Source: CAWDMN01 sp963803155
GTDB lineage: Bacteria > Acidobacteriota > Terriglobia > Versatilivoradales > Versatilivoraceae
Assembly (NCBI GenBank): GCA_963803155.1
Contig: CAWDMN010000046.1
Span: 62,001 to 126,000 of the forward strand
DNA: 64,000 nt
Reading direction: 5' to 3'
In this document: piece by piece, positions 38,167-47,657 of the stretch
Layout: each line of letters starts with the position of its first letter
How positions within the stretch are numbered: position 1 is the stretch's first letter
The notes under the pieces: generated by a model
The model's input: the letters and a program-made list of their open reading frames with translations, nothing else
What the model was told of the DNA's origin: nothing
The model's database searches: none
Translations under genes and position numbers: made by a program

Positions 38167-39345
38167 ATGCGAGAAAAACAGGACATTGGCCCAAGATTAT
38201 TTGCGGAGATAAGCTTTATGCTTGTATTTTTTCTTGGGATTCATTCATCCCTTCAGGCGGACTACAAGGTCGTTTTAAATGATGGAACAGTTGTTGCCGC
38301 CCAGTCCAAACCCGTTTCGATGGATGGACAATGGATCATCAGAACATCGGATAATCGAACATTGGTCGTACCGATTTCTCAAGTAAACCTTCCTGCCACG
38401 GTAACTGCCAATCAACCTGCGTCGCCGATTCAACAGCCTCAGGTGAGCAATGCCCCGGCCCAACAGTATAGAGAGAATCCGACTCCACGACAGAAAATTG
38501 TTGTGCAAAAGGAAGCTAGCTCATCCTCAAATGTCTTTCGAAATAACGATGTGATCGAAATGCACAAGCTCGGTTTAAGTCCGGAGCTGATTTTGGCCAA
38601 GATCAAATCGTCCCCCCATGAATTCGACACCTCAATCGCCGCGATGAAGGAACTCCAGGCAGAGGGAATTCAGGATTCGATAATTGTGGCCATGGTTCCG
38701 CTTCCTTCTTCATCCTCCCCCATGACCCCGCAAACTAATCGGCCGCCAGCAAACAAACAGGAAGCCAAAGGACAAATAGCGGCAAGGGATGCCACACCTG
38801 GCTGTGAAAAGAACATTACTTTTGGCGTAGCTGAGGCTGGACAGATTAGCTATCGCATTCCTAAATTCGCTGAGAAATGGGTGAACAAGAACCAAAGGAA
38901 ATATCCGGGCCTTTGTTTTTCTCAATCGCCAAATCCAAATTCCACCAACTATCTGTTTGTTTTTGCATCCTCTCAATCGGCGTTCAATGGACTCTACCCA
39001 GTTGTCAGAACCAATACTACAACCAGCAAGGACCCTGTGTCTGGTAGTGGAACCATTACAGATTATCAAGGGGGAAGGTGGGGGTACACATTCGATGGAA
39101 CTGTCACGACTACTACAACGACCACGACACACGAAAATCTCCCTTACACTGACACAACGACAACTTTGTATTTAAACACCTACCAACAAGAGGGAACGTT
39201 AATTTCACAACGTTATCGCAACATTACGACTCGGCAAGGAGGAGATGGAGCAAATACACTTGGCTACAACCTTGGCAGCCTTCTTTTTTCAATTCACATT
39301 AAGGAACGCCTTCTTAAAGATGGAATCCAAGACGTAGCCAAATAG
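38167..39345 (+). CDS. Exported protein of unknown function with helical domain
   Basis: About 392 residues. A hydrophobic N-terminal segment (FMLVFFLGIHSSLQA) suggests a signal peptide. Next is a small beta domain (DYKVVLNDGTVVAAQSKPV, TLVVPISQV), a Gln/Pro-rich linker, then a helical stretch NDVIEMHKLGLSPELILAKI...IQDSIIVAMV around residues 125-175, a motif also met in other exported proteins of soil bacteria. The C-terminal half has a Thr-rich segment (TVTTTTTTTTHENLPYTDTT) and is unrecognised. Starts at 38152 (TTG) and 38218 (ATG, GGAG 10 bases upstream) are alternatives. First of five co-oriented genes of related architecture. Confidence 0.75.
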   Translation: MREKQDIGPRLFAEISFMLVFFLGIHSSLQADYKVVLNDGTVVAAQSKPVSMDGQWIIRTSDNRTLVVPISQVNLPATVTANQPASPIQQPQVSNAPAQQYRENPTPRQKIVVQKEASSSSNVFRNNDVIEMHKLGLSPELILAKIKSSPHEFDTSIAAMKELQAEGIQDSIIVAMVPLPSSSSPMTPQTNRPPANKQEAKGQIAARDATPGCEKNITFGVAEAGQISYRIPKFAEKWVNKNQRKYPGLCFSQSPNPNSTNYLFVFASSQSAFNGLYPVVRTNTTTSKDPVSGSGTITDYQGGRWGYTFDGTVTTTTTTTTHENLPYTDTTTTLYLNTYQQEGTLISQRYRNITTRQGGDGANTLGYNLGSLLFSIHIKERLLKDGIQDVAK

Positions 39346-39486
39346 AAAGGGAATAGACGAGCGTCCGATAACGTATCAGTGGGAATGAAAAAAGTGTGGT
39401 CGTTTAAGGCGCGGTGACCACCTTTAACTCATGTAAAAAATCACACCAACTTTGCCGTCACTTTTGCAGAGATAAAAGGGCATAAC

Positions 39487-40242
39487 ATGAAAAAATTACT
39501 AAGATTTGTGCTGCTCATCAACCTAATGGCTCTGGTTCAAGTGGCCGCGCTTTGTCCCAACTTCATGGGCGCGCGAAGACCTAACTGCAAGAAGCTCCAA
39601 AAACAGGCTCAGGCCGGAGATGTGTCTGCCCAGTATACGCTCGGGGAGCTTTACTTTCTGGGCCACGATGTTTCACAGAATTTCGAGGAAGCAGCCAAGT
39701 GGTACGGCATAGCTGCAGAAAAAGGACATGCCGACGCACAATTCGAGCTGGGAAAATTGTTCTTCGGAGGGACGGGCGTAATGCAGAGTTACGAGGCAGC
39801 AGCGAAATGGTTTCGCAAGTCGGCGGAGCAGGGAAATCCCTCAGCTCAGACGGGAATGGGGCTGCTGTATCATTATGGCCGAGGGGTTCCGAAGAGCTAT
39901 GAGGAAGCGGCGCGATGGTATGGCAAAGCAGCGGCGCAGGGACTTCCCGTGGGACAGTGCGCCTTGGGTGTGCTGTACGAAGAAGGCAAAGGTGTACCGC
40001 AGGACTACGAGCAAGCTTTGAAGTTATACCGCGAGTCTGCCGAACATGGGGATGACTTAGCACAGTATAGACTTGGGCTGATGTACTACAACGGGCAAGG
40101 TGTCCCGCAAGACTACCGGGAGGCCATGAAGTGGTTATGGAAGGCAGCGAAGCAAGGAAATAAAGATGCCTTGCATTTTCTCGAAACGCTAGACAAAGAC
40201 AAAGAAACTTTCTCTCCGGACCTTGAGACCGATCATGTCTAG
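39487..40242 (+). CDS. Exported Sel1-repeat protein
   Basis: 251 residues with signal peptide MKKLLRFVLLINLMALVQVAAL followed by five to six Sel1-like repeats of 36 residues (A-x-A-Q-Y/F-x-L-G-x-L-Y...G-V-x-Q-x-Y-E-E-A-A-K-W-Y) from about residue 45 to 235. Such solenoids are protein-binding scaffolds. AAAAGGG lies 6 bases before the ATG. The next gene begins 21 bases after its stop, so the two are probably co-transcribed. Partner unknown. Confidence 0.88.
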   Translation: MKKLLRFVLLINLMALVQVAALCPNFMGARRPNCKKLQKQAQAGDVSAQYTLGELYFLGHDVSQNFEEAAKWYGIAAEKGHADAQFELGKLFFGGTGVMQSYEAAAKWFRKSAEQGNPSAQTGMGLLYHYGRGVPKSYEEAARWYGKAAAQGLPVGQCALGVLYEEGKGVPQDYEQALKLYRESAEHGDDLAQYRLGLMYYNGQGVPQDYREAMKWLWKAAKQGNKDALHFLETLDKDKETFSPDLETDHV

Positions 40243-40263
40243 TTGAATTATTTGAGGAGATTT

Positions 40264-42285
40264 ATGTTTTGTATAAAATGCGGTTTTCATAATCCAGAGG
40301 AAGCTGAATATTGCTACAAATGCGGCAAGAATATTTTCAAGCCTCTGGAACAAGAAGACGTGCCCATTGTGGCAATCCAGAAACCCAGTAAAATCGAGCC
40401 CCTCCCCATTTCGGGACAAACTGCTGTTCATGAGCCCACAGTAGATAAGCTAGACCAAAATAATAGCGAGAAAAATATTAATGAAAGTTCAAAAACGACC
40501 TGTCAGCACTCCACGCTTTCCAAAGGGTCGCCTGTACCAGCCTTCCCGCAACACAAGGGCATAGGAGGCTGGCTGCTGATTCTTTGCCTTGGGTTCACCG
40601 TGTTTAGTCCTCTCATAACGCTTGTACAACTTATCGTAGAATACAACAATGCTTCAAATTATTCTGATCGCTTTCCCGATCTTATGGTAGTCACGGTCAT
40701 AGATATAATTCTTAGCTTGGGCATGACAACATTCAGTATTGTTGCTGGTATTAATCTTTGGCAGATACGACCTGGTGCAATTCAACTTGCGAAGAAGTAC
40801 CTCTTATGTGTCTTGGGCTACTGCGTAATTGCTGCGATTCTCCCATTTATGGCGGGACTTCCCTCGTCCGCAAACTCTGCGCTAGGCTCCCATGCTGTCA
40901 AGGTAATTTTTATGGGCGGCATATACTTCGCGATATGGTATTCGTATCTTAACAAATCGCAAAGGGTGCGAGCCACATTTGCAGCCAGCATGTGGGAGTC
41001 CTCTCAACTAGAATCTTCAACGCGGATACAATCAAAAATAAATTCCGATCACGTTGTTTGTAATGCCTGTCAATTTGAGCAATTAACTCCTGATTCATCA
41101 AAACTTTCAATTGTGACCGCCAAGCAGCAAGAACCGCCGGTTCCCGACCCGCCGCCTGTTGAGCAAAAACCTACGATTCCTGTCCGAGTCGAGGCGACCA
41201 TCGAAAGGGAGCAAAAACACGGCCCAGATTTTTATTTTGCTGTTAGCACAGGAGTCATTTTTGTTTTGGCAATTATCCTTATGATCTGTTTCGCTCATTA
41301 TGAAGGCCCAGCCCCTCACAAAGATTTTCCAAAAGTTGCTGATTTGCCCATTGATTATTCCCAAATTGGGGCGATCTCTAGAATTGTGGCAGCTTTGAGT
41401 AGCATGCCAAACAACACCGATTTGTGGAGGAGGGCGGCGGGGCGCGGAGATGCAGACGCCCAGTTTGGGCTCGGATGTATGTACTTTAATGGATATGGCG
41501 TCACGATGGATTATCAATTGGCTACAAAATGGTTTCGGAAATCAGCCGAGCAAGGAGATATTAGAGCCCAATTCTATCTCGGGTTGATGTACTACGACGG
41601 CAAAGGCGTCCCTGTAGATTACCAAGAAGCCTTGAAATATTTTTGGAAACCAGCTGAACAGGGAGATGGAAACGCCCAGTATTTCGTTGGTAGGATGTAC
41701 TACTATGGAAAGGCTCTCACTGCGGATAACGAATTGTCCTATGCGTGGGCAAATGCAAGCATGGCCGACGGGAACAAGGATGCGAAAATACTAGTTGAAA
41801 CCGTTGCCAAGACGTTGTCTCCCGATCAGATCTCACGCGCTCAGGAGTTATCCAAACAGTGGATCGACAAGAACCGGAAGCATAGCGAGACTGGATCGAT
41901 GTCACGAGAAGAAAATACCCGAGCCGGGATCTCTGTTAGCGGCGCTCAAAATGTCGTCCCTCCACAAACGCCTAAATCTCCTATGCCGCCAGAGCGGATT
42001 CAAGTGGATAACGAGGTGCAACAAGCCAATCTAGTGCGCCAAGTGAAGCCGCCCTACCCACCGCTGGCCCGTCAGGCTCGGATTCAAGGAGCCGTTATCT
42101 TGGAAGCTATCATCAGCCGCCAAGGAAAAGTAGATCAATTGCGTGTCATCAGCGGTCACCCGCTTTTGGTGCAGGCTGCCTTGGACGCAGTTCGGCAATG
42201 GAAATACCGCCCGACCATTCGCAACGGGAAATCGGTAGAGGTCGTCACGACAATTACTGTGAATTTCAATCTGAGTGGCAGATAA
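40264..42285 (+). CDS. Zinc-ribbon, membrane, Sel1-repeat and TonB C-terminal domain protein
   Basis: 673 residues. A zinc ribbon opens the protein (MFCIKCGFHNPEEAEYCYKCG, two CxxC). Four hydrophobic segments follow around residues 100-230, then a second CxxC (VCNACQFEQL), another membrane segment (VIFVLAIILMICFAHY) near 335, three Sel1 repeats (about 395-500), and a C-terminal TonB-like domain (VKPPYPPLARQARIQGAVILEAIISRQGKV...QWKYRPTIRNGKSVE). TonB C-terminal domains usually act in the periplasm. The ATG is preceded by GAGGAG; a TTG seven codons earlier is weaker. The combination is unusual and its function is unknown. Confidence 0.85.
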   Translation: MFCIKCGFHNPEEAEYCYKCGKNIFKPLEQEDVPIVAIQKPSKIEPLPISGQTAVHEPTVDKLDQNNSEKNINESSKTTCQHSTLSKGSPVPAFPQHKGIGGWLLILCLGFTVFSPLITLVQLIVEYNNASNYSDRFPDLMVVTVIDIILSLGMTTFSIVAGINLWQIRPGAIQLAKKYLLCVLGYCVIAAILPFMAGLPSSANSALGSHAVKVIFMGGIYFAIWYSYLNKSQRVRATFAASMWESSQLESSTRIQSKINSDHVVCNACQFEQLTPDSSKLSIVTAKQQEPPVPDPPPVEQKPTIPVRVEATIEREQKHGPDFYFAVSTGVIFVLAIILMICFAHYEGPAPHKDFPKVADLPIDYSQIGAISRIVAALSSMPNNTDLWRRAAGRGDADAQFGLGCMYFNGYGVTMDYQLATKWFRKSAEQGDIRAQFYLGLMYYDGKGVPVDYQEALKYFWKPAEQGDGNAQYFVGRMYYYGKALTADNELSYAWANASMADGNKDAKILVETVAKTLSPDQISRAQELSKQWIDKNRKHSETGSMSREENTRAGISVSGAQNVVPPQTPKSPMPPERIQVDNEVQQANLVRQVKPPYPPLARQARIQGAVILEAIISRQGKVDQLRVISGHPLLVQAALDAVRQWKYRPTIRNGKSVEVVTTITVNFNLSGR

Positions 42286-42427
42286 TCTCAGGTACCTGAT
42301 TGGGGTCTCATTTTAATTAATCGTGAGTTTCCGAAGGGCGTGCATACGTTTACCGAAGACTAATTTTTGAGCTTTCTCAAAAAGCCCAGACAAACACCTC
42401 TCAAATTCACGATGAGGAGGGATTAGC

Positions 42428-43675
42428 ATGTTTTGCACGAAGTGTGGCACAAAAATGTTTGATGGAGCACGCTATTGCTTCAAGTGTGGCCATGAGCTAG
42501 TACAACTGCCCACACAAGGGGCTAAAAATCAAATATCAGTTAGCCCCACTTTTGTTTCTGAAGACGTAATCAAAAAAATTGCAGGATGTATTGTAAATTC
42601 ATTTTCCTTGAATAATTTTAAGAAGCTATTCAAAAACGAACGCCTGTCTCCTGAGTGGACAACAGATGATGCTCTTGTGGTCTGGTACTCGCTTGGAATC
42701 TTGGCACTGGTGGTTGTCACATGGCAGTCAAAATATGGGGTCAACAAAGACAAGGAGAACATATTTCATATCATTGAGGATTGCAGATCCAAGCTAGTAA
42801 ACCATTGGAATCTTTCAGGTGAACTGTTCGACAAGCTACGTAACGTAATCAATAACACCGAAGCGCAAGCTGTCAAGGCTTATTCAGGGTGTAAGAGCTC
42901 ATCTGATTATGCTCTTTTTTTTAATCGGTATGTGAATAGGATTTTAGGTGCAGCGGTAGATTATTCCGGAAGTAGTTCAATCGAAGATGTTCTTTTAGGC
43001 GTCAAATACAAAGTGAATGATCCGTTTTTGGCCGCACAGATCTTCGATCTCTTCGTAAATGTATGCATATCGATAAAAGAACTTCTCGAAGGAGCTTCCA
43101 TCCAAATGTCAGAGAATGACCACAAAGAACTTAAGATCCCGCAGGTTCACAACGAAGCGCAACCTCCATCAAAAAGCAACTTTAATGGTAGCGAAGTCCT
43201 GCAATCGGCGCATGCTATCCACGAATCTCTTGCAGCTTGGATGCAATTGCTCTTAGCAGAACTCGAAGAGAAGGAGATGAGCCAGGAAGAAGCAACGATC
43301 CAAATGTCTGCACTTTTCGTGAAAATAGAAAAATCCGCTGAAGGGTATGCCCCGGCGATTAAATCGTTGGCAATGACCTGCATCCTGACGAATTACATTC
43401 AATACTTAACTACGGAAGAAGGAAATCTAAGTGGTATAAGTGCTCAATTAGCCGTTGCCGCTGTTGTGCCGCTTATGTCATTGCGAGATCAACTCGATTC
43501 CATGCTCCTAGAAGAAGGATGGAAGAAAGAAGACGTGGCAGCTCAAGTCCCTAGGCTTTCCAAAGAAATCATCATCGCAACCAATGGGACTAAACCCGGT
43601 ATAGCTCCACTCACATTTGCTTATATCGTGGATAATTATGCAAAATTTCTTATCAAAGGAGTGATGACTGCTTGA
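42428..43675 (+). CDS. Zinc-ribbon protein of unknown function
   Basis: 415 residues. The start MFCTKCGTKMFDGARYCFKCG is a two-CxxC zinc ribbon nearly the same as in the gene before. The rest is helical, with one possible membrane segment (ALVVWYSLGILALVVVTWQ near residue 80), and shows no domain I recognise. GGAGG lies 7 bases before the ATG. Codon use is A+T-rich compared with the flanking metabolic genes, as in the whole 38-46 kb cluster. Gene context suggests it works with the neighbouring zinc-ribbon proteins. Confidence 0.75.
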   Translation: MFCTKCGTKMFDGARYCFKCGHELVQLPTQGAKNQISVSPTFVSEDVIKKIAGCIVNSFSLNNFKKLFKNERLSPEWTTDDALVVWYSLGILALVVVTWQSKYGVNKDKENIFHIIEDCRSKLVNHWNLSGELFDKLRNVINNTEAQAVKAYSGCKSSSDYALFFNRYVNRILGAAVDYSGSSSIEDVLLGVKYKVNDPFLAAQIFDLFVNVCISIKELLEGASIQMSENDHKELKIPQVHNEAQPPSKSNFNGSEVLQSAHAIHESLAAWMQLLLAELEEKEMSQEEATIQMSALFVKIEKSAEGYAPAIKSLAMTCILTNYIQYLTTEEGNLSGISAQLAVAAVVPLMSLRDQLDSMLLEEGWKKEDVAAQVPRLSKEIIIATNGTKPGIAPLTFAYIVDNYAKFLIKGVMTA

Positions 43676-43958
43676 TCGGGTGGAGGGTAATAGGGGCTTG
43701 ATCTGCGTATTCTGTATCGTGATTGTCTGCTGTGACGGAATTAACAAGTAGCCGAACAGCGGATCGAACCCCTGATCCGGCTCTTTTCTGATTGGGACCT
43801 GATCTCGTCTATGACTCAAGGTAATGCACACTATGAATCTAATCATTCATTGAGTGCTGGACATCCCATTTAGCCCAGGGCTCTTCGTTTAAGAATGGCT
43901 CCCTAAGCACGTTCAGGCTAATATCAGCGTCAATAGGATGGTATTATTGGGGGAACTT

Positions 43959-46373
43959 ATGAAGGCAACAGAGCTACACGGGTTGCTCTTGGAACTCAAT
44001 GCCGATGATGAATTCGTGCAGTGGGCTAGAGGTAAATCTCTTGCCCAGGCATGGGAGCACTGTGAACGCCCGGAGTGGATGCTATGGTTATGCGAAAAGA
44101 TGATGAATTCAGTGGGCTGGCCAACCCGTCAGGAGATTGTTCTTTTTGTATGTGCATGTGCAGATAACGTCTTACACATCTTCGAGGGCAAATATCCGCA
44201 TAATCACTTGCCACACAAGGCAATTGAAGCTGCTCGGTCTTGGACAAAAGGAAGAGCAACCCTAGAAGAAGTAAAAATTGCAATTACTGACATGAAGATG
44301 CTGAATTTCGTGGGTTCGCTATCGCTAGCCGCAAACAATGCAGTCACTGCTGCCCACGATGCCGCTGCTGCTACCAGCCCCACATATGAAGGTGCCGCTG
44401 CTAATGCTGTTCGAGCAGCCGTTGCCGCAGAGGCTTGGCCTAACATTTTCCTTCGCTCAAAGATAAGACGGAAATATGCGAACCTTCTGCGCAGAAACCT
44501 TAAGGCTCCGCAGGGTCAGAACGTCACGCCAACATCGTCGCAAAGCAAATTTGATAGTGGTGAAGTCCCACAATTGACTTCTCCGCCGTCACCAAGGTCA
44601 AGTCCAACAGAATTTATTGTCAATTCTCCAAACCCACAGCCAAAACGTTCTGCCATATGCTGCACGAAATGCGGCATTGAATGGCCAGCTGGATCTCTCT
44701 TTTGTGGCAAGTGCGGCCACAAAATGTTTGTTCCCCAAAAAAAAGGTGCTGATATAGCCGTGGCATCAGTGACCGATCACCAGCAAGAACCATCAGTCTC
44801 GAATCAGCCATCAGATAAACGAGAAACCACAGATCCTTCACAGGCTGCCACACCCCCCAATAAGCTGAGTAATCATAGCGAATTGTTTGAACGTGCCAAA
44901 GGACTGATCAATCAGGGCAATCACCGAGAGGCAGCTGCAGTCTTGGAGCAGATGATCAAGGATATGCCCCCCGATTGGCATTCAATTAACGAGAAGCAAG
45001 ACTCTTGGCTATTGGGGTCTTACGTGGAGGGAGCCTTCTGGACAATGGAGGAATGGCAGGCTTTCTGTAATTACCAACGTCAGGTTGGCAGGGAGGGCGG
45101 TGTGGTTTGGGTGGAGCTTTCCTATTCCCAAGCCTGTTGTATGTTGGCGGGACTCCAAAATAGTTTCGGTGAAAGCCAGAAGGCTCTTAAATTAATTGAT
45201 TTAGGGCTGGAACTTGAATCCGATCATCCCGACCTTTTATGCGAGAAGGGATTTTATCTTTGTAAGGCGGGAAATTTTGCCGGAGCTTATGATTGTTATG
45301 TTCAGGCTGAAAATATCCGCCCTTGGGCAATTTCAGTTCAAAAAGCTCGGGCCATTCGTGGACAAGGAGCCGCACTGATTGATTTGGGCCAATTGTGCGA
45401 AGCTGAAAAACAGTTTAAACGGTCATTGGAATATGAGCCGGAAAATAAAACTGCTTTAAGCGAATTGAATTTCATTGAGAATAAAATAAGAGGTCAGGAG
45501 GATGCTCATGCGCAATTTCAACTTGGTTTTATCTCCTGCAAGGCAGGCCGCAATAATGTGGCGATAGATTACTTCAAGCAGGCCATCCAGATCAATCCTG
45601 ATTATCATGATGCCCACTTCAACCTAGGTATTTGCTACCTCACACTTGACTGCACCAATGAAGCGATTGAATGCTTCAAGCAGGCCATTCGGATCAATCC
45701 GGATGATTCTAATGCGCAATTCATCCTAGGTGAATGCTACATCAAGCTAAGTCACAACAGTGAAGCGATTGAATGCTTCAAGCAGGCCATCCAGATCAAT
45801 CCTGATGATGCTGATGCGCACTATAAACTTGGTGTTTGCCAACTCAAAAGTGACCGCGCCAATGAAGCGATAGATTGCTTCAAGCAGGCCATCCGGATCA
45901 AGCCTCATTATCCTCGTGCGCACTTCAGCTTAGGTTTTTGCTTCCTCACACTTGACCGTACCAATGAAGCAATTGAATGCTTCAAGCAGGCCATCCAGAT
46001 TAATCCTGATAATGTCATGGCACTCAACAGTCTTGGTGATTGCTACCTCAAGCTAGGTCATAGTAACGAAGCGATAGATTGCCACAAGCAGGCCATCCAG
46101 ATCAATCCTGAAGATGCTGTTGCACACTATAAACTTGCTGTTTGCTACGACGAGCTAAAGCGCAGCAATGAAGCTATAGAATACTGTAAGCAGGCCATTC
46201 GGATTAAACCAGATCACGCTCAAGCACACTTCCTTCTTGGGTTTTCTTACTTACTCCTATGGAGGCCAGGGTTGGCATTAGACGAGGTCAAGATATTGAA
46301 GGATCTCGATCCTAAAATGGCAAATTTACTCTTGTCTTCACCCCTTTTAAAGGACCTCATAATTGACAGGTGA
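43959..46373 (+). CDS. Imm5-like, zinc-ribbon and TPR-array protein
   Basis: 804 residues. Residues 1-170 (FVQWARGKSLAQAWEHCERPEWMLWL..., then an Ala-rich helix) resemble the Imm5-type immunity domain. A zinc ribbon follows near residue 232 (ICCTKCGIEWPAGSLFCGKCG). After a linker comes a TPR region: degenerate units from about 285 and then seven to eight nearly identical 34-residue TPRs (NEAIECFKQAIRINPDD) from about 510 to the end. No signal peptide or membrane segment. The ATG chosen has GGGGG a few bases upstream; one seven codons earlier is weaker. The immunity assignment rests on motif resemblance only. Confidence 0.8.
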   Translation: MKATELHGLLLELNADDEFVQWARGKSLAQAWEHCERPEWMLWLCEKMMNSVGWPTRQEIVLFVCACADNVLHIFEGKYPHNHLPHKAIEAARSWTKGRATLEEVKIAITDMKMLNFVGSLSLAANNAVTAAHDAAAATSPTYEGAAANAVRAAVAAEAWPNIFLRSKIRRKYANLLRRNLKAPQGQNVTPTSSQSKFDSGEVPQLTSPPSPRSSPTEFIVNSPNPQPKRSAICCTKCGIEWPAGSLFCGKCGHKMFVPQKKGADIAVASVTDHQQEPSVSNQPSDKRETTDPSQAATPPNKLSNHSELFERAKGLINQGNHREAAAVLEQMIKDMPPDWHSINEKQDSWLLGSYVEGAFWTMEEWQAFCNYQRQVGREGGVVWVELSYSQACCMLAGLQNSFGESQKALKLIDLGLELESDHPDLLCEKGFYLCKAGNFAGAYDCYVQAENIRPWAISVQKARAIRGQGAALIDLGQLCEAEKQFKRSLEYEPENKTALSELNFIENKIRGQEDAHAQFQLGFISCKAGRNNVAIDYFKQAIQINPDYHDAHFNLGICYLTLDCTNEAIECFKQAIRINPDDSNAQFILGECYIKLSHNSEAIECFKQAIQINPDDADAHYKLGVCQLKSDRANEAIDCFKQAIRIKPHYPRAHFSLGFCFLTLDRTNEAIECFKQAIQINPDNVMALNSLGDCYLKLGHSNEAIDCHKQAIQINPEDAVAHYKLAVCYDELKRSNEAIEYCKQAIRIKPDHAQAHFLLGFSYLLLWRPGLALDEVKILKDLDPKMANLLLSSPLLKDLIIDR
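45546..46227 (+). repeat. Tandem 102-bp repeats encoding TPR units
   Basis: The phrase caagcaggccat recurs seven times at about 102-base spacing (about 45574, 45677, 45778, 45880, 45982, 46084, 46186), with the surrounding codons also conserved. This indicates recent duplication or gene conversion inside the TPR array, and a potential for copy-number change. Confidence 0.85.
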
Positions 46374-46486
46374 TCAAAGTCAATTACATTTCCCAACGTC
46401 TCCAGTATAGGAATTTTGCGGCAGCCTCGGCAATTGACAGGTAACCTCATTATGCTTTATGGGCAATGGGAATTTGATGGCAAGAT

Positions 46487-47212
46487 CTAAAAAAGCAGGT
46501 TTGCCATCTTGAGGTTCTTTTTATTGTGCTGAGCCGTGAATTGTCGAATTTTTTGGCTTGCCAGGCTTAACAGGTAGTGGAGCCCTTTCAAGAGATATTT
46601 CCCCAGCCAGAGGAGGCCCAAACCGACAGCCGCCAAAATTAGGCCGATCAGAAGGACCAGCAGCCCCTGATAAACAAGAGGCATTTGGTTCAAGCCGGAA
46701 GTTCCCCAATCCAGATTGAGATAACCCATAAAAAGCAGCTTGCCGGCCATTTCGGGATTAAACACCAACAAGCCACCCAGGACCATGATCGCCAACCCAC
46801 CCACCACCAAACTGGTTCCCAGGGCAAAATAAGCCACCAGCAAACCGAAGAGGGCCGCAAGTAATCCCACTAACAAGGCGACTCCGCCCAGACCCAAGGG
46901 GACGCCAAAGAGCAAGGCAATCGCTCCCCCCAAAATGTAGAGCGGGAGATTCTTCCGTCTGCCAATGGCCATCATGGCCCGGGGCACGCGGCTGGAAAGC
47001 ACCTCGGCCGGTTCGCCGAGTTTGCGCAAGACCAACAAGATTCGGTCTACTTCGTTGTCCGCCGTCTCCGCGACGTAGGATTCATAAATATGCGATTCGA
47101 TTTCTTGAAGGATTTCCTGATGCTCGGGCGTCGGAATCGTACCCAGTTGGCTCTTCAACCGCAAGAGATAATCGCTGACGATTTTTTCCACTACGGGAGG
47201 ATATTCATTCAT
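46487..47212 (-). CDS. HAAS-domain membrane protein
   Basis: 241 residues. The N-terminal 75 residues (IVSDYLLRLKSQLGTIPTPEHQEILQEIESHI) look like the HAAS domain (DUF1700-like), which is commonly encoded next to PadR regulators and is thought to sense a signal. Four or more membrane segments follow (LYILGGAIALLFGVPLGLGG onwards). GGAG lies 7 bases before the ATG. It overlaps the padR gene by 8 bases, so translation is probably coupled. Convergent with the TPR gene. Confidence 0.85.
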   Translation of the reverse strand: MNEYPPVVEKIVSDYLLRLKSQLGTIPTPEHQEILQEIESHIYESYVAETADNEVDRILLVLRKLGEPAEVLSSRVPRAMMAIGRRKNLPLYILGGAIALLFGVPLGLGGVALLVGLLAALFGLLVAYFALGTSLVVGGLAIMVLGGLLVFNPEMAGKLLFMGYLNLDWGTSGLNQMPLVYQGLLVLLIGLILAAVGLGLLWLGKYLLKGLHYLLSLASQKIRQFTAQHNKKNLKMANLLF

Positions 47213-47612
47213 TTTCGGACTCCTTGCTGACGTTCAACTTCTCTTTTTTTTCATCCCGCGGATATCGGCTCTTTTGACCGGACTCGCGAACTAAATCCAC
47301 CAATTGCTCGAACTCCTGGATGAGTGCTTCATACTGACGCCTTCCGTCTTTGGTCAAAGCATAATATTTCCGGGGCGGTCCTTGGGAGGATTCCACCCAG
47401 TGAGCATTCACCAATCCTTCGCGGTTCAAACGGCTCAGAATTGGATAAATGGTCCCTTCCTTCAGGCTCAAGGCGCCGTCCCGCGACATCAACCGGACCA
47501 GGGAATAGCCGTAGTGGCTTTGATGGTAAAGCGCCCCCATAATGGCGAGCTCCAGGATTCCTTTGCGAAGCTGAGTGATACGATTTTCCAATTCATCGGT
47601 TTCTTTTTTCAT
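47205..47612 (-). CDS. PadR-family transcriptional regulator
   Basis: 135 residues with the PadR winged helix (LELAIMGALYHQSHYGYSLVRLM, then LSLKEGTIYPILSRLNREGLVNAHW and PPRKYYALTKDGRRQY). PadR proteins repress their own operon and membrane or efflux genes. GAGGG lies 3-4 bases before the ATG. Its operon partner is the HAAS protein downstream; autoregulation from the promoter just upstream is likely. Confidence 0.92.
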   Translation of the reverse strand: MKKETDELENRITQLRKGILELAIMGALYHQSHYGYSLVRLMSRDGALSLKEGTIYPILSRLNREGLVNAHWVESSQGPPRKYYALTKDGRRQYEALIQEFEQLVDLVRESGQKSRYPRDEKKEKLNVSKESENE

Positions 47613-47626
47613 ATTCCCTCATGCCT

Positions 47627-47657
47627 AGTATACGATAATACCAAGTACCTGGTTCAA
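47627..47657 (-). promoter_or_regulatory. Possible promoter/operator of the padR-HAAS operon
   Basis: On the minus strand TTGAAC (47657-47652) and TATACT (47632-47627) are spaced 19 bases, somewhat long. The interval contains tacttggtattatcgtata, a partial dyad of the kind PadR dimers bind. The -10 ends about 15 bases before the start codon. Confidence 0.35.

Noticed and set aside
43740..43790. tRNA-like stretch on the minus strand (ggggttcgatcc)
   Set aside because: The T-arm-like words do not extend into an acceptor stem, D-arm or anticodon stem.
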